Source: Streptomyces apocyni (GTDB lineage: Bacteria; Actinomycetota; Actinomycetes; Streptomycetales; Streptomycetaceae). From it: a stretch of DNA of 64,000 nucleotides. Below are positions 9,602-17,824 of the stretch, piece after piece. Below the pieces are notes generated by a model. That model was not told the DNA's origin, did no database searches, and saw only the letters and a program-made list of their open reading frames with translations. Both the position numbers and the translations under genes were made by a program. The stretch covers positions 1 to 64,000 of the forward strand of contig NZ_WHOM01000039.1 of assembly GCF_009739465.1 (NCBI RefSeq). Direction: 5' to 3'. Position 1 is the first letter of the stretch. Every line of letters starts with the position of its first letter.

Positions 9602-11704
9602 GTGGCGAATGCGGAGCAGAGCGGGCTGAGGGGCGCCCTCGGGGCAGTCGGCCTGACCACCAAGATGGGGGCCACCAGGGCAGCACTCTGGCTAGCCGCC
9701 GCCGTACTGGCGGCGCGGCAGCTCGTGGTCGTGCTGGGCAGCCCGAAGGGCGAGCGCCTCACCGAGCTGGAGACCTGGGTCGGCCCGGAGGGCGTACTGC
9801 GGGTGAACGGCTCGCTCTACGACACGGACTCGTTCTCCGGTACGCCGTTCGCCGGGCTCGCGCTCAAACCCCTGACCCGCGCCGCCGAGCAGGCACTCGG
9901 CGTCGCCTGGACGTTCGGGACTCTGCTCCTCGTCGTCGTGCTGGGGCTGGTCGCGGCGCGCGCCCTGCCCACCCCGGTGTCCCGGCGTACGTCCGTACTC
10001 GCCGCGCCCGTCGCGATCTGCCTGCTGATGCTCTCGCTGCCGGTGCGCAACACGCTGCACCTCGGCCAGACCAGCATCATCCCGGTGCTGCTGGTCCTCC
10101 TCGGCTGCTTCGCGGTACGTGGCGAACGCGCGTCCGGCGTCCTGATCGGCATCGGCGCCGCCCTGCAACCCACGGTGCTGCTCTTCGTGCCGCTGCTCTG
10201 GTTCACCGGGCGCCGCCGGGCCGCGCTGTCCACCGGTGCGACCTTCGCGGCCGCTACGGCGCTGGCCTGGGCCGCGCTGCCGCAGGACTCATGGACGTAC
10301 TGGGTGCGCCAGCTCGCGGGCACCGGTCTGGGCAACAACCCGGACAGCGTCGCCAACCAGTCGCTGCACGGCGCGCTGCTCCGCTTCGGCCTCCAGGGGC
10401 CCCTGGAGATCGCTCTGTTCGTCACCCTCGCGGTAGCCGTCGCGGTGGTCGGACTGCGTCGCGCGGTGCGCTACGCCCGCGACGGTCAGCTGCTGCTCGC
10501 GGTCGCGGTGACCGGCTGTGTCGCCGTGGCGGTCTCCCCGACGGCCTGGCAGCACCAGCTGCTGTGGGTGCTGCTCGCGGTGGTCGGGCGGATCGGCAAG
10601 CGGGCGTCGGACCGGCTGGTCTGGCCGATCGCGATCGTCATCACGATGACGCTGCCCGCCAAGATGATGCTCCCGGACATGGGCTTCGCCCACCCGATCC
10701 GGGACAACGCGCTCCTCCTCGCGGCGCTCGCCGCCGCCTGTGTGCTGCCGTTCCTGGCGCGTACGTCGCCGTACTTCCAGACGCCGGAGCCCACCGCGTA
10801 CGAGACGCGCGTCCCAGGCCGGTGGAAGTGGGTGCCGCTGGTGCCGTTCTGGCGGCGGGCACTCAGCCGCCCGAACCTGCTCCTCGAACTGCTGCTGATC
10901 CGCGTCGGTTACTCGATCTACCAGCAGACCCGCATCCTGGCCGCGGGCAGCCGCTCCACGGCCGAGGAGCACGGCAGTCAGATCCACTCGATCGAGCAGA
11001 CGCTGTTCATCGACATCGAGCACTGGTTCAACCGGGTCACGGTGGACACCCCGTGGCTTGAGTCGTTCCTCAACTTCTACTACACGTCGTTCCACTTCGT
11101 GGTGCCGCTGACCGTGCTCGGCGTCCTGTACGCCCGCCGCCCCGGCGACTTCCGCTGGGCCCGCAGCGCGCTCGGCTTCGCCACGGTGCTCGCGCTGCTC
11201 GGCTTCTGGCTGTACCCGCTGGCCCCGCCGCGCCTGATGCCGGACCTCGGCTTCGTGGACACGGTGCACGGTGTGCAGGACTTCACCAAGCCGGACTACG
11301 GGACGCTGACCAGCGTCACCAACCAGTACGCCGCGATGCCCTCGCTGCACTTCGGCTGGTCGTTGTGGTGCGGGGTCGCCATCGTCATCCTGGCGCCGAA
11401 GCTGTGGATGAAGCTGCTCGGCCTGCTGCATCCGGCGCTGACCCTCGCCGCGATCGTCGGCACGGGCAACCACTGGGTGCTGGACGCGGTGGGGGGCGCG
11501 GCTGTCGTCGGCGCGGGCTTCGGGTTGGTGTACGTGTTGTTCGGGCCTCGGGCGAAGCACTCCGAGCAGGCTGAACAAGCTGGACGAGCTGGACGAGCTG
11601 GACGAGCTGGACAGGCCGAACCAGCCGAACCAGCTGAGGCCAAGGTGCGGCTGCCACAGCAGGTCGGCGATTCACCCGGCGTGCCAGACCGCACCTCAAC
11701 GTAA
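9602..11704 (+). CDS. GT87 (DUF2029) glycosyltransferase fused to a PAP2 phosphatase
   Basis: A ~700-residue polytopic membrane protein. The N-terminal ~400 residues have about ten hydrophobic helices and the pattern of DUF2029/GT87 mannosyltransferases (NTLHLGQTSIIPVLLVLLG, then NNPDSVANQSLHG). After a cytoplasmic linker, the second half has a PAP2 domain with PSLHFGW (about residue 580) and GNHWVLDAVGG (about 620), plus the upstream PLAPPRLMPDLGF. This is the form seen in inositol-phosphoceramide-synthase-like PAP2 enzymes. It may build or remodel a glycosylated lipid. The start GTG at 9602 is preferred over 9524 because of an upstream GGAGG, but this is not certain. The C-terminus is a repeat-encoded Gln/Ala/Gly tail. 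Confidence 0.85.
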   Translation: MANAEQSGLRGALGAVGLTTKMGATRAALWLAAAVLAARQLVVVLGSPKGERLTELETWVGPEGVLRVNGSLYDTDSFSGTPFAGLALKPLTRAAEQALGVAWTFGTLLLVVVLGLVAARALPTPVSRRTSVLAAPVAICLLMLSLPVRNTLHLGQTSIIPVLLVLLGCFAVRGERASGVLIGIGAALQPTVLLFVPLLWFTGRRRAALSTGATFAAATALAWAALPQDSWTYWVRQLAGTGLGNNPDSVANQSLHGALLRFGLQGPLEIALFVTLAVAVAVVGLRRAVRYARDGQLLLAVAVTGCVAVAVSPTAWQHQLLWVLLAVVGRIGKRASDRLVWPIAIVITMTLPAKMMLPDMGFAHPIRDNALLLAALAAACVLPFLARTSPYFQTPEPTAYETRVPGRWKWVPLVPFWRRALSRPNLLLELLLIRVGYSIYQQTRILAAGSRSTAEEHGSQIHSIEQTLFIDIEHWFNRVTVDTPWLESFLNFYYTSFHFVVPLTVLGVLYARRPGDFRWARSALGFATVLALLGFWLYPLAPPRLMPDLGFVDTVHGVQDFTKPDYGTLTSVTNQYAAMPSLHFGWSLWCGVAIVILAPKLWMKLLGLLHPALTLAAIVGTGNHWVLDAVGGAAVVGAGFGLVYVLFGPRAKHSEQAEQAGRAGRAGRAGQAEPAEPAEAKVRLPQQVGDSPGVPDRTST
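11578..11633 (+). repeat. In-gene 9-bp tandem repeats
   Basis: AGCTGGACG is repeated about four times, followed by two copies of CCGAACCAG. Both keep frame and encode the disordered QAGRAG.../AEPAEPAE tail of the GT87-PAP2 protein. Copy number is probably variable. Confidence 0.75.
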
Positions 11705-11848
11705 GCCGGGCGTACGCCGGTGCGGAGCGCGAGCCTCCGCACCACCACACCCCGGCCCCGCCGGGAACCGGCCGCTCCCCCCGCTCCGTCTTGTCTGACT
11801 GTCGGACGGATGCCACCGTGAGACGGGCTGCGGGAGGGGGCGTACAGC

Positions 11849-13288
11849 ATGGAAATCCGCAGGTCAACGTCCATTTCAGGGCCAACACCAGACCCACCGG
11901 AAACAGCCGTGCCGTCCCTGCTCGTGGGCCGCTACCGACTCCTGGAACAGCTGGGCGCGGGCGGGATGGGGGTCGTCTGGCGTGCCGTCGACGAGCTGCT
12001 GCACCGCGAGGTCGCGGTGAAGGAAGTGAAGGCACCGGACCACCTGCCCGAGGACGGCGTACGGCGCCTCTACGAGCGGCTCCGGAAGGAGGCCCGGGCC
12101 GCGGCGCAGATCACCCATCCGCAGGTGACGACCGTGCACGACATCGTGGAGTGCCTCGACCGGCCCTGGATCGTCATGGAGCTGATCCGCGGCCGCTCCC
12201 TCCAGGACACCCTCCAGGAGCACGGCGCGGTGCATCCCGCGCACGCGGCCGACGTGGGGCTCGCCGTCCTGGGCGCCCTGCGCTGCGCGCATGACGTGGG
12301 CGTACTGCACCGCGATGTGAAGCCCGGCAACATCCTGGTCGAGGAGAGCGGCGGCCGGGTGGTGCTCACCGACTTCGGTATCGCCCAGATCCACGGCTCG
12401 GCCCAGCTCACCCAGGCGTACGAGATCGTCGGCTCACCCGAGTACCTGCCGCCCGAGCGGGTGTGCGGCAGGCCCGCCGAGCCCGCCAGCGATCTGTGGT
12501 CGCTTGGCGTGACGCTGTACGTCATGGTCGAGGGCCGCTCACCCTTCCGGCGAACGACCGCGCTGAGCACGCTGCAGGCGGTCGCCACCGAGGCGGTGCC
12601 GCCGCCGGTACGGGCCGGGGCGCTGGCCCCGGTGCTGGCGGCGCTCCTCCGTAAGGACCCGGCGGCGCGCCCCGGTCACGCGGAGTTGGAGCGGCTGCTG
12701 CGGGCGGTGGCGCATCCGGCGACGGTCATCTCCCGGACCCGGCCGGGCGCCACGGCACAGCCAACGACGCGCTCGGCCATGCCTCAGACGCCGCGAACGC
12801 CGCGGACGTCGCGGACATCGGTCCCGCCCGCGCCCGCCCCGCCGCCACCGGGACCGCCGCCACCGGGACCGCTGCCCTCAGGAGCGCTGCCCTCGGCGGG
12901 TCCGAGGGGCGCGTACGGGCCACCGCCACCTAGATCGAGCACGTCGGGCACCTCAGGCACGTCGTCCACGCCCAGCGCGCTGCGCACGCCGAGCACCGGG
13001 CCGCGGCACGGCGAACCACCGCCGCGCAGGCGGCGATTGACCATGCTGGCCGTGGCCCTCGCGGTGGTGCTCGCCATCGGCGCGGGCACCGCGGCCGCCG
13101 TACTGAACCAGCAGACCGGCAACGGCAACCGGCCGGGCGCGGACCAGAGCAGCCCTGCGGCGAACCCCAGCGACACCGGGGACGAGCCGAAGGGGCCCGG
13201 CGCGTCCGGTGATTCGACGGGCGCCGGGGAGACACCGGATTACACGGGCGGTGACTGCGAGGGCGGCTGGCTGCCCTGCGAGGACTGA
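11849..13288 (+). CDS. Membrane-anchored Ser/Thr protein kinase
   Basis: A 479-residue Hanks-type kinase. The kinase domain spans residues ~28-285: GAGGMGVVW P-loop, VAVKEV with K58, HRDVKPGN with D156, DFG at 175-177, and SPEYLPPERV in the activation segment. A long Pro/Thr/Ser-rich linker follows, then a transmembrane helix (MLAVALAVVLAIGAGTAAAVL) and a short extracellular tail with two Cys (CEGGWLPCED). There are no PASTA repeats, so it is not PknB-like. A DUF6777 membrane protein follows 92 bases downstream on the same strand and may be linked in function. Its signal is unknown. Confidence 0.92.
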   Translation: MEIRRSTSISGPTPDPPETAVPSLLVGRYRLLEQLGAGGMGVVWRAVDELLHREVAVKEVKAPDHLPEDGVRRLYERLRKEARAAAQITHPQVTTVHDIVECLDRPWIVMELIRGRSLQDTLQEHGAVHPAHAADVGLAVLGALRCAHDVGVLHRDVKPGNILVEESGGRVVLTDFGIAQIHGSAQLTQAYEIVGSPEYLPPERVCGRPAEPASDLWSLGVTLYVMVEGRSPFRRTTALSTLQAVATEAVPPPVRAGALAPVLAALLRKDPAARPGHAELERLLRAVAHPATVISRTRPGATAQPTTRSAMPQTPRTPRTSRTSVPPAPAPPPPGPPPPGPLPSGALPSAGPRGAYGPPPPRSSTSGTSGTSSTPSALRTPSTGPRHGEPPPRRRRLTMLAVALAVVLAIGAGTAAAVLNQQTGNGNRPGADQSSPAANPSDTGDEPKGPGASGDSTGAGETPDYTGGDCEGGWLPCED

Positions 13289-13380
13289 GAGCGGGCCAGA
13301 ACGGGCGCACACCGCCAGGAACAGCGGGAACAGGCAAGAGCGGGCGGCGGATTCAGCCGCCTTCGGGGGGAGACCAGGCC

Positions 13381-14517
13381 ATGGGACCACGCAGCACCGT
13401 GCCACGCCGTGACCAGATCACCATCGGGTCGCTGCTCGCGGCGATCGTGATCCTGGTGAGCGCGATCGGCTGGTACGTCTACGCGGGCGGCGACGCACCC
13501 AACGACGCGCGCGGAGACGGCACAGGCGTTCGCCTGGAGGCCACCGGCGACAGCGGCCCAGGGCCGTTCGTCAGTGTGCCGGACACCGACACGGACGGCG
13601 TGTCATCAACCCAGCTGGGCGGCGGCAGCCGGGCAGGCGACAGCCCCGGCACCTTCGGCCGCACCGGTCGACCCGACCAGTGTGACAAGCAGCGCCTCCT
13701 CAAGGGCCTGGACAGCGACCCCCAACTCGCCGACACCTGGGCACGCCTGCGCGGCATAGACCCCGCCGACATCCGCCCGCACATCGACGGACTCACACCT
13801 GTGGTGCTCGTACGGGACACAGTGGTGCGCAACCACAGCTATCTGGGCAAGGGCAAGACCTCCACCTACCTGTCAGTACTCCAGGCAGGAGTGGCGATCC
13901 TCGTGGACGCCTACGCCCGGCCAGCGGTGAAGTGCAACTGCGGCAACCCCCTCCAGCCCACCACCAAGAAGGTCGATCACCGCGCCTCCTACGAGGGCAC
14001 ACCCTGGAAGGAGTTCGCCAAGGACCGGGTCGCCACGGTGGAGCCACGGCCCGAAGAGCAGGGCCCGGTAGAGGAATTGACCCTGGTCGATCCCCACAAG
14101 CCGACCGAGGCCGTCGACCGCCCGGTGGGCACGGACGGGGAAGAGGACAGCACGCCGACGACGATCGCACCGCCCACCGAGAAGCGACCCCAGGAAGCCC
14201 CCTCAACAAAGCCCGGCACCACGGAGCCCGTGACGCCCACCCCCGACCCAGCAGAAGGGGCAAGGGAAGGCGAAGAGAAGGAGGAAAGGGAAGAGGAACG
14301 GGAACGGGAAGGCGGAGGCGGAGGCGGAGGCGGAGGCGTAAGCGAAGGCGGAGGCGAAAAGTCAGGCGGCGCATCGCCAGGCGGCCAACCCGACCCACCA
14401 GCGGCCAACACCCCCACGGACTCCCCCGACTCATCAGCCCCGGAGCAGCTTCCCACCCCCTCCTCCTCCCGGCCCCCGTCCCCCACCTCAGACGAGACGC
14501 CCCCGCTCAGCAGCTAG
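13381..14517 (+). CDS. DUF6777 membrane-anchored protein with low-complexity tail
   Basis: A 378-residue protein. An N-terminal transmembrane anchor (ITIGSLLAAIVILVSAIGWYVYA, residues 14-36) is followed by a DUF6777-like extracellular domain. Recognisable parts are CDKQRLLKGL, IDGLTPVVLVRDTVVRNHSY, SVLQAGVAILVD and the CNCGNPLQP Cys pair. From about residue 240 the chain is charged and disordered, with a Glu/Arg block and a run of Gly. The start follows GGGGGGAGACCAGGCC. DUF6777 has no known function; it often lies next to Ser/Thr kinases in Streptomyces. The tail DNA is a purine-rich GGAGGC/GAAGG repeat. Confidence 0.8.
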   Translation: MGPRSTVPRRDQITIGSLLAAIVILVSAIGWYVYAGGDAPNDARGDGTGVRLEATGDSGPGPFVSVPDTDTDGVSSTQLGGGSRAGDSPGTFGRTGRPDQCDKQRLLKGLDSDPQLADTWARLRGIDPADIRPHIDGLTPVVLVRDTVVRNHSYLGKGKTSTYLSVLQAGVAILVDAYARPAVKCNCGNPLQPTTKKVDHRASYEGTPWKEFAKDRVATVEPRPEEQGPVEELTLVDPHKPTEAVDRPVGTDGEEDSTPTTIAPPTEKRPQEAPSTKPGTTEPVTPTPDPAEGAREGEEKEEREEEREREGGGGGGGGGVSEGGGEKSGGASPGGQPDPPAANTPTDSPDSSAPEQLPTPSSSRPPSPTSDETPPLSS

Positions 14518-14527
14518 AACGCCAGCC

Positions 14528-14551
14528 ACGTATGCCGGATGTAGCATACGT
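14528..14551. promoter_or_regulatory. Candidate antitoxin operator / promoter -10 region
   Basis: ACGTATGC and GCATACGT form a perfect 8-base inverted repeat with an 8-base spacer. It ends 2 bases before the antitoxin ATG. TAGCAT at 14542-14547 could be a -10 box, which would put the transcription start on or next to the ATG, giving a leaderless mRNA. RHH antitoxins usually bind such palindromes to repress their own operon. Confidence 0.5.
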
Positions 14552-14553
14552 GC

Positions 14554-14793
14554 ATGACGATGAAGCGGACGACGGTGTACGCCGATGCCGACGACCTGGC
14601 CACGATCAAGGCCGCCGCCGCCCGTCAGGGCATAAGCGAAGCCGAGATCATCCGTGAGGCGCTGCACCTGGCAGCCCTCCGCCACCGTCGCCGTGAGCGG
14701 CCGCTCGGCCTTCGGCGCTTCAACAGCGGTGACGCGACCCTCGCGGACCGGGCGGACGAGGTCGTACGCGACACGATGGGTGCCGAAAGTTGA
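14554..14793 (+). CDS. Ribbon-helix-helix antitoxin (VapB/CopG type)
   Basis: A 79-residue protein. The N-terminal strand MKRTTVYADADDLATIKAAA and helix GISEAEIIREALHLAA are the ribbon-helix-helix DNA-binding fold. The C-terminal part (ADRADEVVRDTMGAES) would wrap the toxin. It overlaps the PIN-domain gene by four bases, the usual arrangement of vapBC operons. Starts at 14554 or 14560 are both possible; neither has a Shine-Dalgarno sequence, which fits a leaderless transcript from the palindromic promoter just upstream. Confidence 0.82.
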   Translation: MTMKRTTVYADADDLATIKAAAARQGISEAEIIREALHLAALRHRRRERPLGLRRFNSGDATLADRADEVVRDTMGAES

Positions 14794-15224
14794 TCGTCAT
14801 CGCCGGCACCTCCGGGACGTTAGCCGCGTTCGACACCGCCCACCCCCTCAGCGCCCCTGCCTACCGGGTGCTGGACGAGGCCGGGCTCACAGTGTTCTCA
14901 CCGCTGGTGCTCGCCGAGCTCGACCATGTCGGGCGGCGCGAGCTCGGCGAAGTCCGCGCACGGCAGATGCTGGAGGACGTCGTGGGCGCGGCGGCGCGGG
15001 GTGACTTCGCGATCGCCGCCATCGAGCCCGAGCTCCTCCAGCGGGCACAGCAGGTGCAGTCCAGGTACGCCGGACTGTCGCTGGACCTGGCGGACGCGGT
15101 CAACGTGGCGCTGGCGGAGCAGTACGAGACCGACGCGATCCTCACCCTCGATCGCAGGGACTTCCAGACTGTCCTGCCCCTCACCGAACACAAGGCCTTC
15201 CGGGTCCTGCCCGACGACCTGTGA
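14790..15224 (+). CDS. PIN-domain protein, VapC-like toxin with first catalytic Asp replaced by Gly
   Basis: A 144-residue PIN-domain protein, normally a Mg2+-dependent RNase toxin. Acidic residues E43 (VLAELDH), D99/D102 (LSLDLADAVNVA) and D121 (LTLDRRDF) are present. The expected first Asp in the opening strand (family pattern IVIADTS) is Gly6 here, encoded by GGC at 14805-14807, a one-base change from GAC. That Asp binds the metal, so this copy is probably inactive or weakened. The start is TTG at 14790, inside the antitoxin's stop. The reading may reflect a real toxin-loss mutation; a sequencing error is possible. Confidence 0.82.
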   Translation: MIVIAGTSGTLAAFDTAHPLSAPAYRVLDEAGLTVFSPLVLAELDHVGRRELGEVRARQMLEDVVGAAARGDFAIAAIEPELLQRAQQVQSRYAGLSLDLADAVNVALAEQYETDAILTLDRRDFQTVLPLTEHKAFRVLPDDL

Positions 15225-15256
15225 GGGCGGGGCCAGCCGCCCGGCAGTGATCCCTC

Positions 15257-15931
15257 TCAACCGACCCGCAGCCGCAGCCCGCCGTCACCGGCCTCACCGG
15301 CCACCTCGACCCGCACCCGGGTAAGGTCCTCGACCTGCACCGTCGGCCCGTACGCCGCCGCCCGCGGCCCGATCCCGACGACCCGCATCCCGGCCGCGAG
15401 CCCCGCCTCGATGCCCGCCTGGGAGTCCTCGAAGACGACACAGTCGGCCGGGTCGACGCCCAGTTCGGCCGCGCCCTTGAGGAAGCCCTCCGGGTCCGGC
15501 TTGCTGGCGCCGACGGACTCCGCGGTGATCCTGACGTACGGCATCGGCAGTCCGGCGGCGTCCATCCGCGCCTGGGCCAGGGCCGCGTCCGCTGAGGTCA
15601 CCAGCGCGTGCGGCAGGTCGGCGATGGCCGCCAGGAACGCGGGCGCGCCGCCGATCGGGACCACGCCCTCGACGTCGGCGGTCTCCTCCGCGAGCATCTC
15701 GCGGTTCTCGGCGTGGTTCTCCGCCATGGGCCGGTCGGGCAGGAGTACGGCCATCGACGCGTAGCCCTGACGGCCGTGGACGACCTTGATGACCTCGGGG
15801 AAGTCGAGCCCGTGCCGCTGTGCCCATCGGCGCCAGCAGCGCTCCACCACGGCGTCGGAGTTGACGAGCGTTCCGTCCATGTCCAGCAGCAGGGCGCGGG
15901 CGGTCAGAACGGTGGCGGTGGTGGCCGTCAT
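15257..15931 (-). CDS. HAD-superfamily phosphatase (beta-phosphoglucomutase-like)
   Basis: A 224-residue HAD-IA hydrolase. Motif I is [13 protein letters not shown] with the nucleophile and acid/base Asp pair, motif II is ALVTSAD, the motif III Lys is in [11 protein letters not shown], and motif IV is [19 protein letters not shown]. The helical cap after motif I is the type used by sugar-phosphate phosphatases and phosphoglucomutases. The substrate cannot be fixed. The start at 15931 follows CTGGAG and removes an upstream tail with no family similarity. It is on the same strand as the GDT1 gene upstream, 145 bases away, with an AT-richer stretch between that could be its own promoter. Confidence 0.87.
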   Translation of the reverse strand: MTATTATVLTARALLLDMDGTLVNSDAVVERCWRRWAQRHGLDFPEVIKVVHGRQGYASMAVLLPDRPMAENHAENREMLAEETADVEGVVPIGGAPAFLAAIADLPHALVTSADAALAQARMDAAGLPMPYVRITAESVGASKPDPEGFLKGAAELGVDPADCVVFEDSQAGIEAGLAAGMRVVGIGPRAAAYGPTVQVEDLTRVRVEVAGEAGDGGLRLRVG

Positions 15932-16054
15932 CGGCAAACTCCAGAGGGAGGAAGAGAAAACAAGCGGCCTCGCCCGCCGGTCAGGGAATACGGGCGAAGC
16001 CACTTTGTTCCTCCACGATACAAAACAAATCCCCAAAGCGCCACCGACCGCCCC

Positions 16055-16088
16055 CTCACGGACCGACACGGCTCACTCACGGACCGAC
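16055..16088 (-). repeat. 13-bp direct repeat containing the GDT1 gene stop
   Basis: CTCACGGACCGAC occurs at 16055-16067 and 16076-16088, a spacing of 21. On the minus strand each copy reads GTCGGTCCGTGA(G), so the stop TGA is repeated in frame 21 bases further on. Confidence 0.65.
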
Positions 16089-16658
16089 GGCCTCGAACAG
16101 ACTGAGCCCCGCGAGCGCCAGCATCACCACGGCCGCGACCTTGGTGATCAGCCGCAGCGGCACCCGCTTCATCAGCGCACGACCGCCCAGGATGCCGATT
16201 CCAGCGACCGTCCACAGGGCGAGAACCGCGCCAAGACCGACCGAGACCGGATCGTCGTAGCGGGCCGCGAGGTTCGCCGTCATGATCTGCGTGAGGTCAC
16301 CGAACTCGGCGATCAGGATGAGCATGAAGCCCGCACCCGAGACCTTCCAGAAGCCCTGGTTGGCGGGCTGACGCACCTCTTCCTCCGTCTCGTCCCGCTT
16401 GAGCAGCAGCATCGCCGCACCGGCCAGGAACAGCACACCGGTCAGCGCCGCGACGAGCCGGTTCGGCAGCAGGGTCAGTACGCTGCCCGCCGCGATGGCG
16501 AGCGCGACATGCACCGCGAAGGCGGCGGCGACACCGGCGAAGACGTACGACGCGCGGTAGCGGGTGCCGAGAACGAGGCCCGCGAGGGCGGTCTTGTCCG
16601 GGAGCTCGGCCAGAAAAACGACACCGAACACCAGCGCCGTCACACTGAAGCTGATCAA
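16077..16658 (-). CDS. TMEM165/GDT1 (UPF0016) family Mn2+ exporter
   Basis: A 193-residue membrane protein with six transmembrane helices in two repeats. The family's ExGD(K/R)(S/T) signature appears as FLAELPDKTALAG in the first half and as IAEFGDLTQIMTA in the second, so both copies are slightly divergent. UPF0016 proteins transport Mn2+/Ca2+ against protons. The gene sits directly behind a yybP-ykoY riboswitch, which in other bacteria turns on Mn2+ exporters when Mn2+ is high. That makes Mn2+ efflux the best reading. The start is taken as TTG at 16658 with AGAGG a few bases upstream; no ATG or GTG fits the first helix. Confidence 0.9.
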   Translation of the reverse strand: MISFSVTALVFGVVFLAELPDKTALAGLVLGTRYRASYVFAGVAAAFAVHVALAIAAGSVLTLLPNRLVAALTGVLFLAGAAMLLLKRDETEEEVRQPANQGFWKVSGAGFMLILIAEFGDLTQIMTANLAARYDDPVSVGLGAVLALWTVAGIGILGGRALMKRVPLRLITKVAAVVMLALAGLSLFEAVGP

Positions 16659-16779
16659 GATTCCTCTATCGGTCGAGCGTGCCGCCCTACCGAGAGTTGC
16701 TGCGCGCGACGCCTCGGCATGGCAGCGCGCAGGGGGTACCTGGGAACCCCTGGGCCATCCCGGCCGAGGGGCGTCGCAC

Positions 16780-16886
16780 TGCTTGCCGAAGGTCTCGCTG
16801 GCGGACCGTGGTCCGCTCCGGGCGCCGGCCAGGCTCAAGAGCCCGGCAGTATGTCGACGGTCCGGCGAAGAGCTACTCCCCTTCTG
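16780..16886 (-). promoter_or_regulatory. yybP-ykoY (manganese) riboswitch
   Basis: Read on the minus strand, the leader has the two conserved halves of the Mn2+ aptamer. GGGGAGTAGCT (around 16883-16871) is followed shortly by CGTCGACATA. After a GC-rich variable arm comes GCGAGACCTT (16798-16789), with the pairing needed to dock the two loops. It begins ~225 bases upstream of the GDT1-family gene, leaving a GC-rich expression platform (16660-16780) that can form hairpins. TACACT (16895-16900, minus strand) may be the -10 of its promoter. Binding is expected to raise expression at high Mn2+. Confidence 0.9.
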
Positions 16887-17068
16887 CGCGGCCAAGTGTA
16901 CGCGACGCACCCGGCCTCGCCGCCCGGGAGAAAGCCGCGACCGACCCCTTGTTTGCGCAATCAACTTGACGCGACCCTGACACTCAGCGCTCACCTCACA
17001 GAAACCCACGAGCGCCAGCATTGCCCTGCCCGGACGGCCAACGTTCCCCCACCAACAGGGAGTTCACC

Positions 17069-17728
17069 GTGTCAGAGAGCTACGCGCGTCGACCCATACC
17101 CCGTCGTATCAGCGTGCTCGCCGCGCTCGTCGGACTCATCTCGGCGATCGCCCTCCTCACCGGCCCGCCCGCCCAGGCCGCACCCCCCACCCCGGTCAGC
17201 GCGGCCACCGCCCGCAGCTACCTCGCCTCGCTCACCGTGCGCGCCGAGGGATCGATGTCCGGCTACAGCCGTAGCCTCTTCCCGCACTGGAGCGCCCAGT
17301 ACGGCAACTGCAACACCCGCGAGGTCGTCCTCGAGCGGGACGGCACGAACGTCGTGCAGGCCGACAACTGCTCGGCGGTCAGCGGCCGCTGGTACTCCGC
17401 GTTCGACGGCGCCACCTGGTACGCCGCGTCCGACGTCGACATCGACCACATGGTGCCACTCGCCGAGGCCTGGCGCTCCGGCGCGAGCGGCTGGACCACC
17501 AGCAAGCGGAAGCAGTTCGCCAACGACCTGACCCGCCCGCAGCTGATCGCCGTCACCGACAACGTCAACCAGTCCAAGGGCGACAAGGACCCGGCCGAGT
17601 GGATGCCGCCGCGCACCGCGTACCACTGCCTGTACGCCCGGATGTGGGTACACACCAAGTACCACTGGAACCTGCGCGTGGACTCCGCCGAGAAGAGCGC
17701 CCTTCAGTCGACGCTCAACGGCTGCTGA
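17069..17728 (+). CDS. Secreted HNH-family nuclease (DUF1524-like)
   Basis: A 219-residue protein. A signal peptide (Arg-rich start RRPIPRRISV, hydrophobic core LAALVGLISAIALLTG, cleavage near AQA-AP) shows export. The mature part has the HNH/DUF1524 layout: VDIDHMVPLAEAWRSG with the catalytic His, then LTRPQLIAVTDNVNQSKGDKDPAEWMPP. Cys pairs (NCNT, DNCS, HCLY, NGC) probably form disulfides. The GTG at 17069 is chosen because AGGGAG lies 7 bases upstream. Such nucleases are common Streptomyces exoproteins, for nutrient DNA breakdown or competition. No immunity gene is seen nearby. Confidence 0.88.
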   Translation: MSESYARRPIPRRISVLAALVGLISAIALLTGPPAQAAPPTPVSAATARSYLASLTVRAEGSMSGYSRSLFPHWSAQYGNCNTREVVLERDGTNVVQADNCSAVSGRWYSAFDGATWYAASDVDIDHMVPLAEAWRSGASGWTTSKRKQFANDLTRPQLIAVTDNVNQSKGDKDPAEWMPPRTAYHCLYARMWVHTKYHWNLRVDSAEKSALQSTLNGC

Positions 17729-17824
17729 CACCCACCGTATTGACGCGGTGACGACCTGATGGGAACCGCGCCCCCCTCCTCCGGCGTTCCGTACCGTACG
17801 GGGCGACGGAGGAGGGAGGTCACC

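Noticed and set aside
15786..17531. A 581-codon plus-strand reading from the HAD gene to the HNH gene
   Set aside because: It overlaps the HAD and GDT1 genes and the riboswitch in antisense and has no domain.
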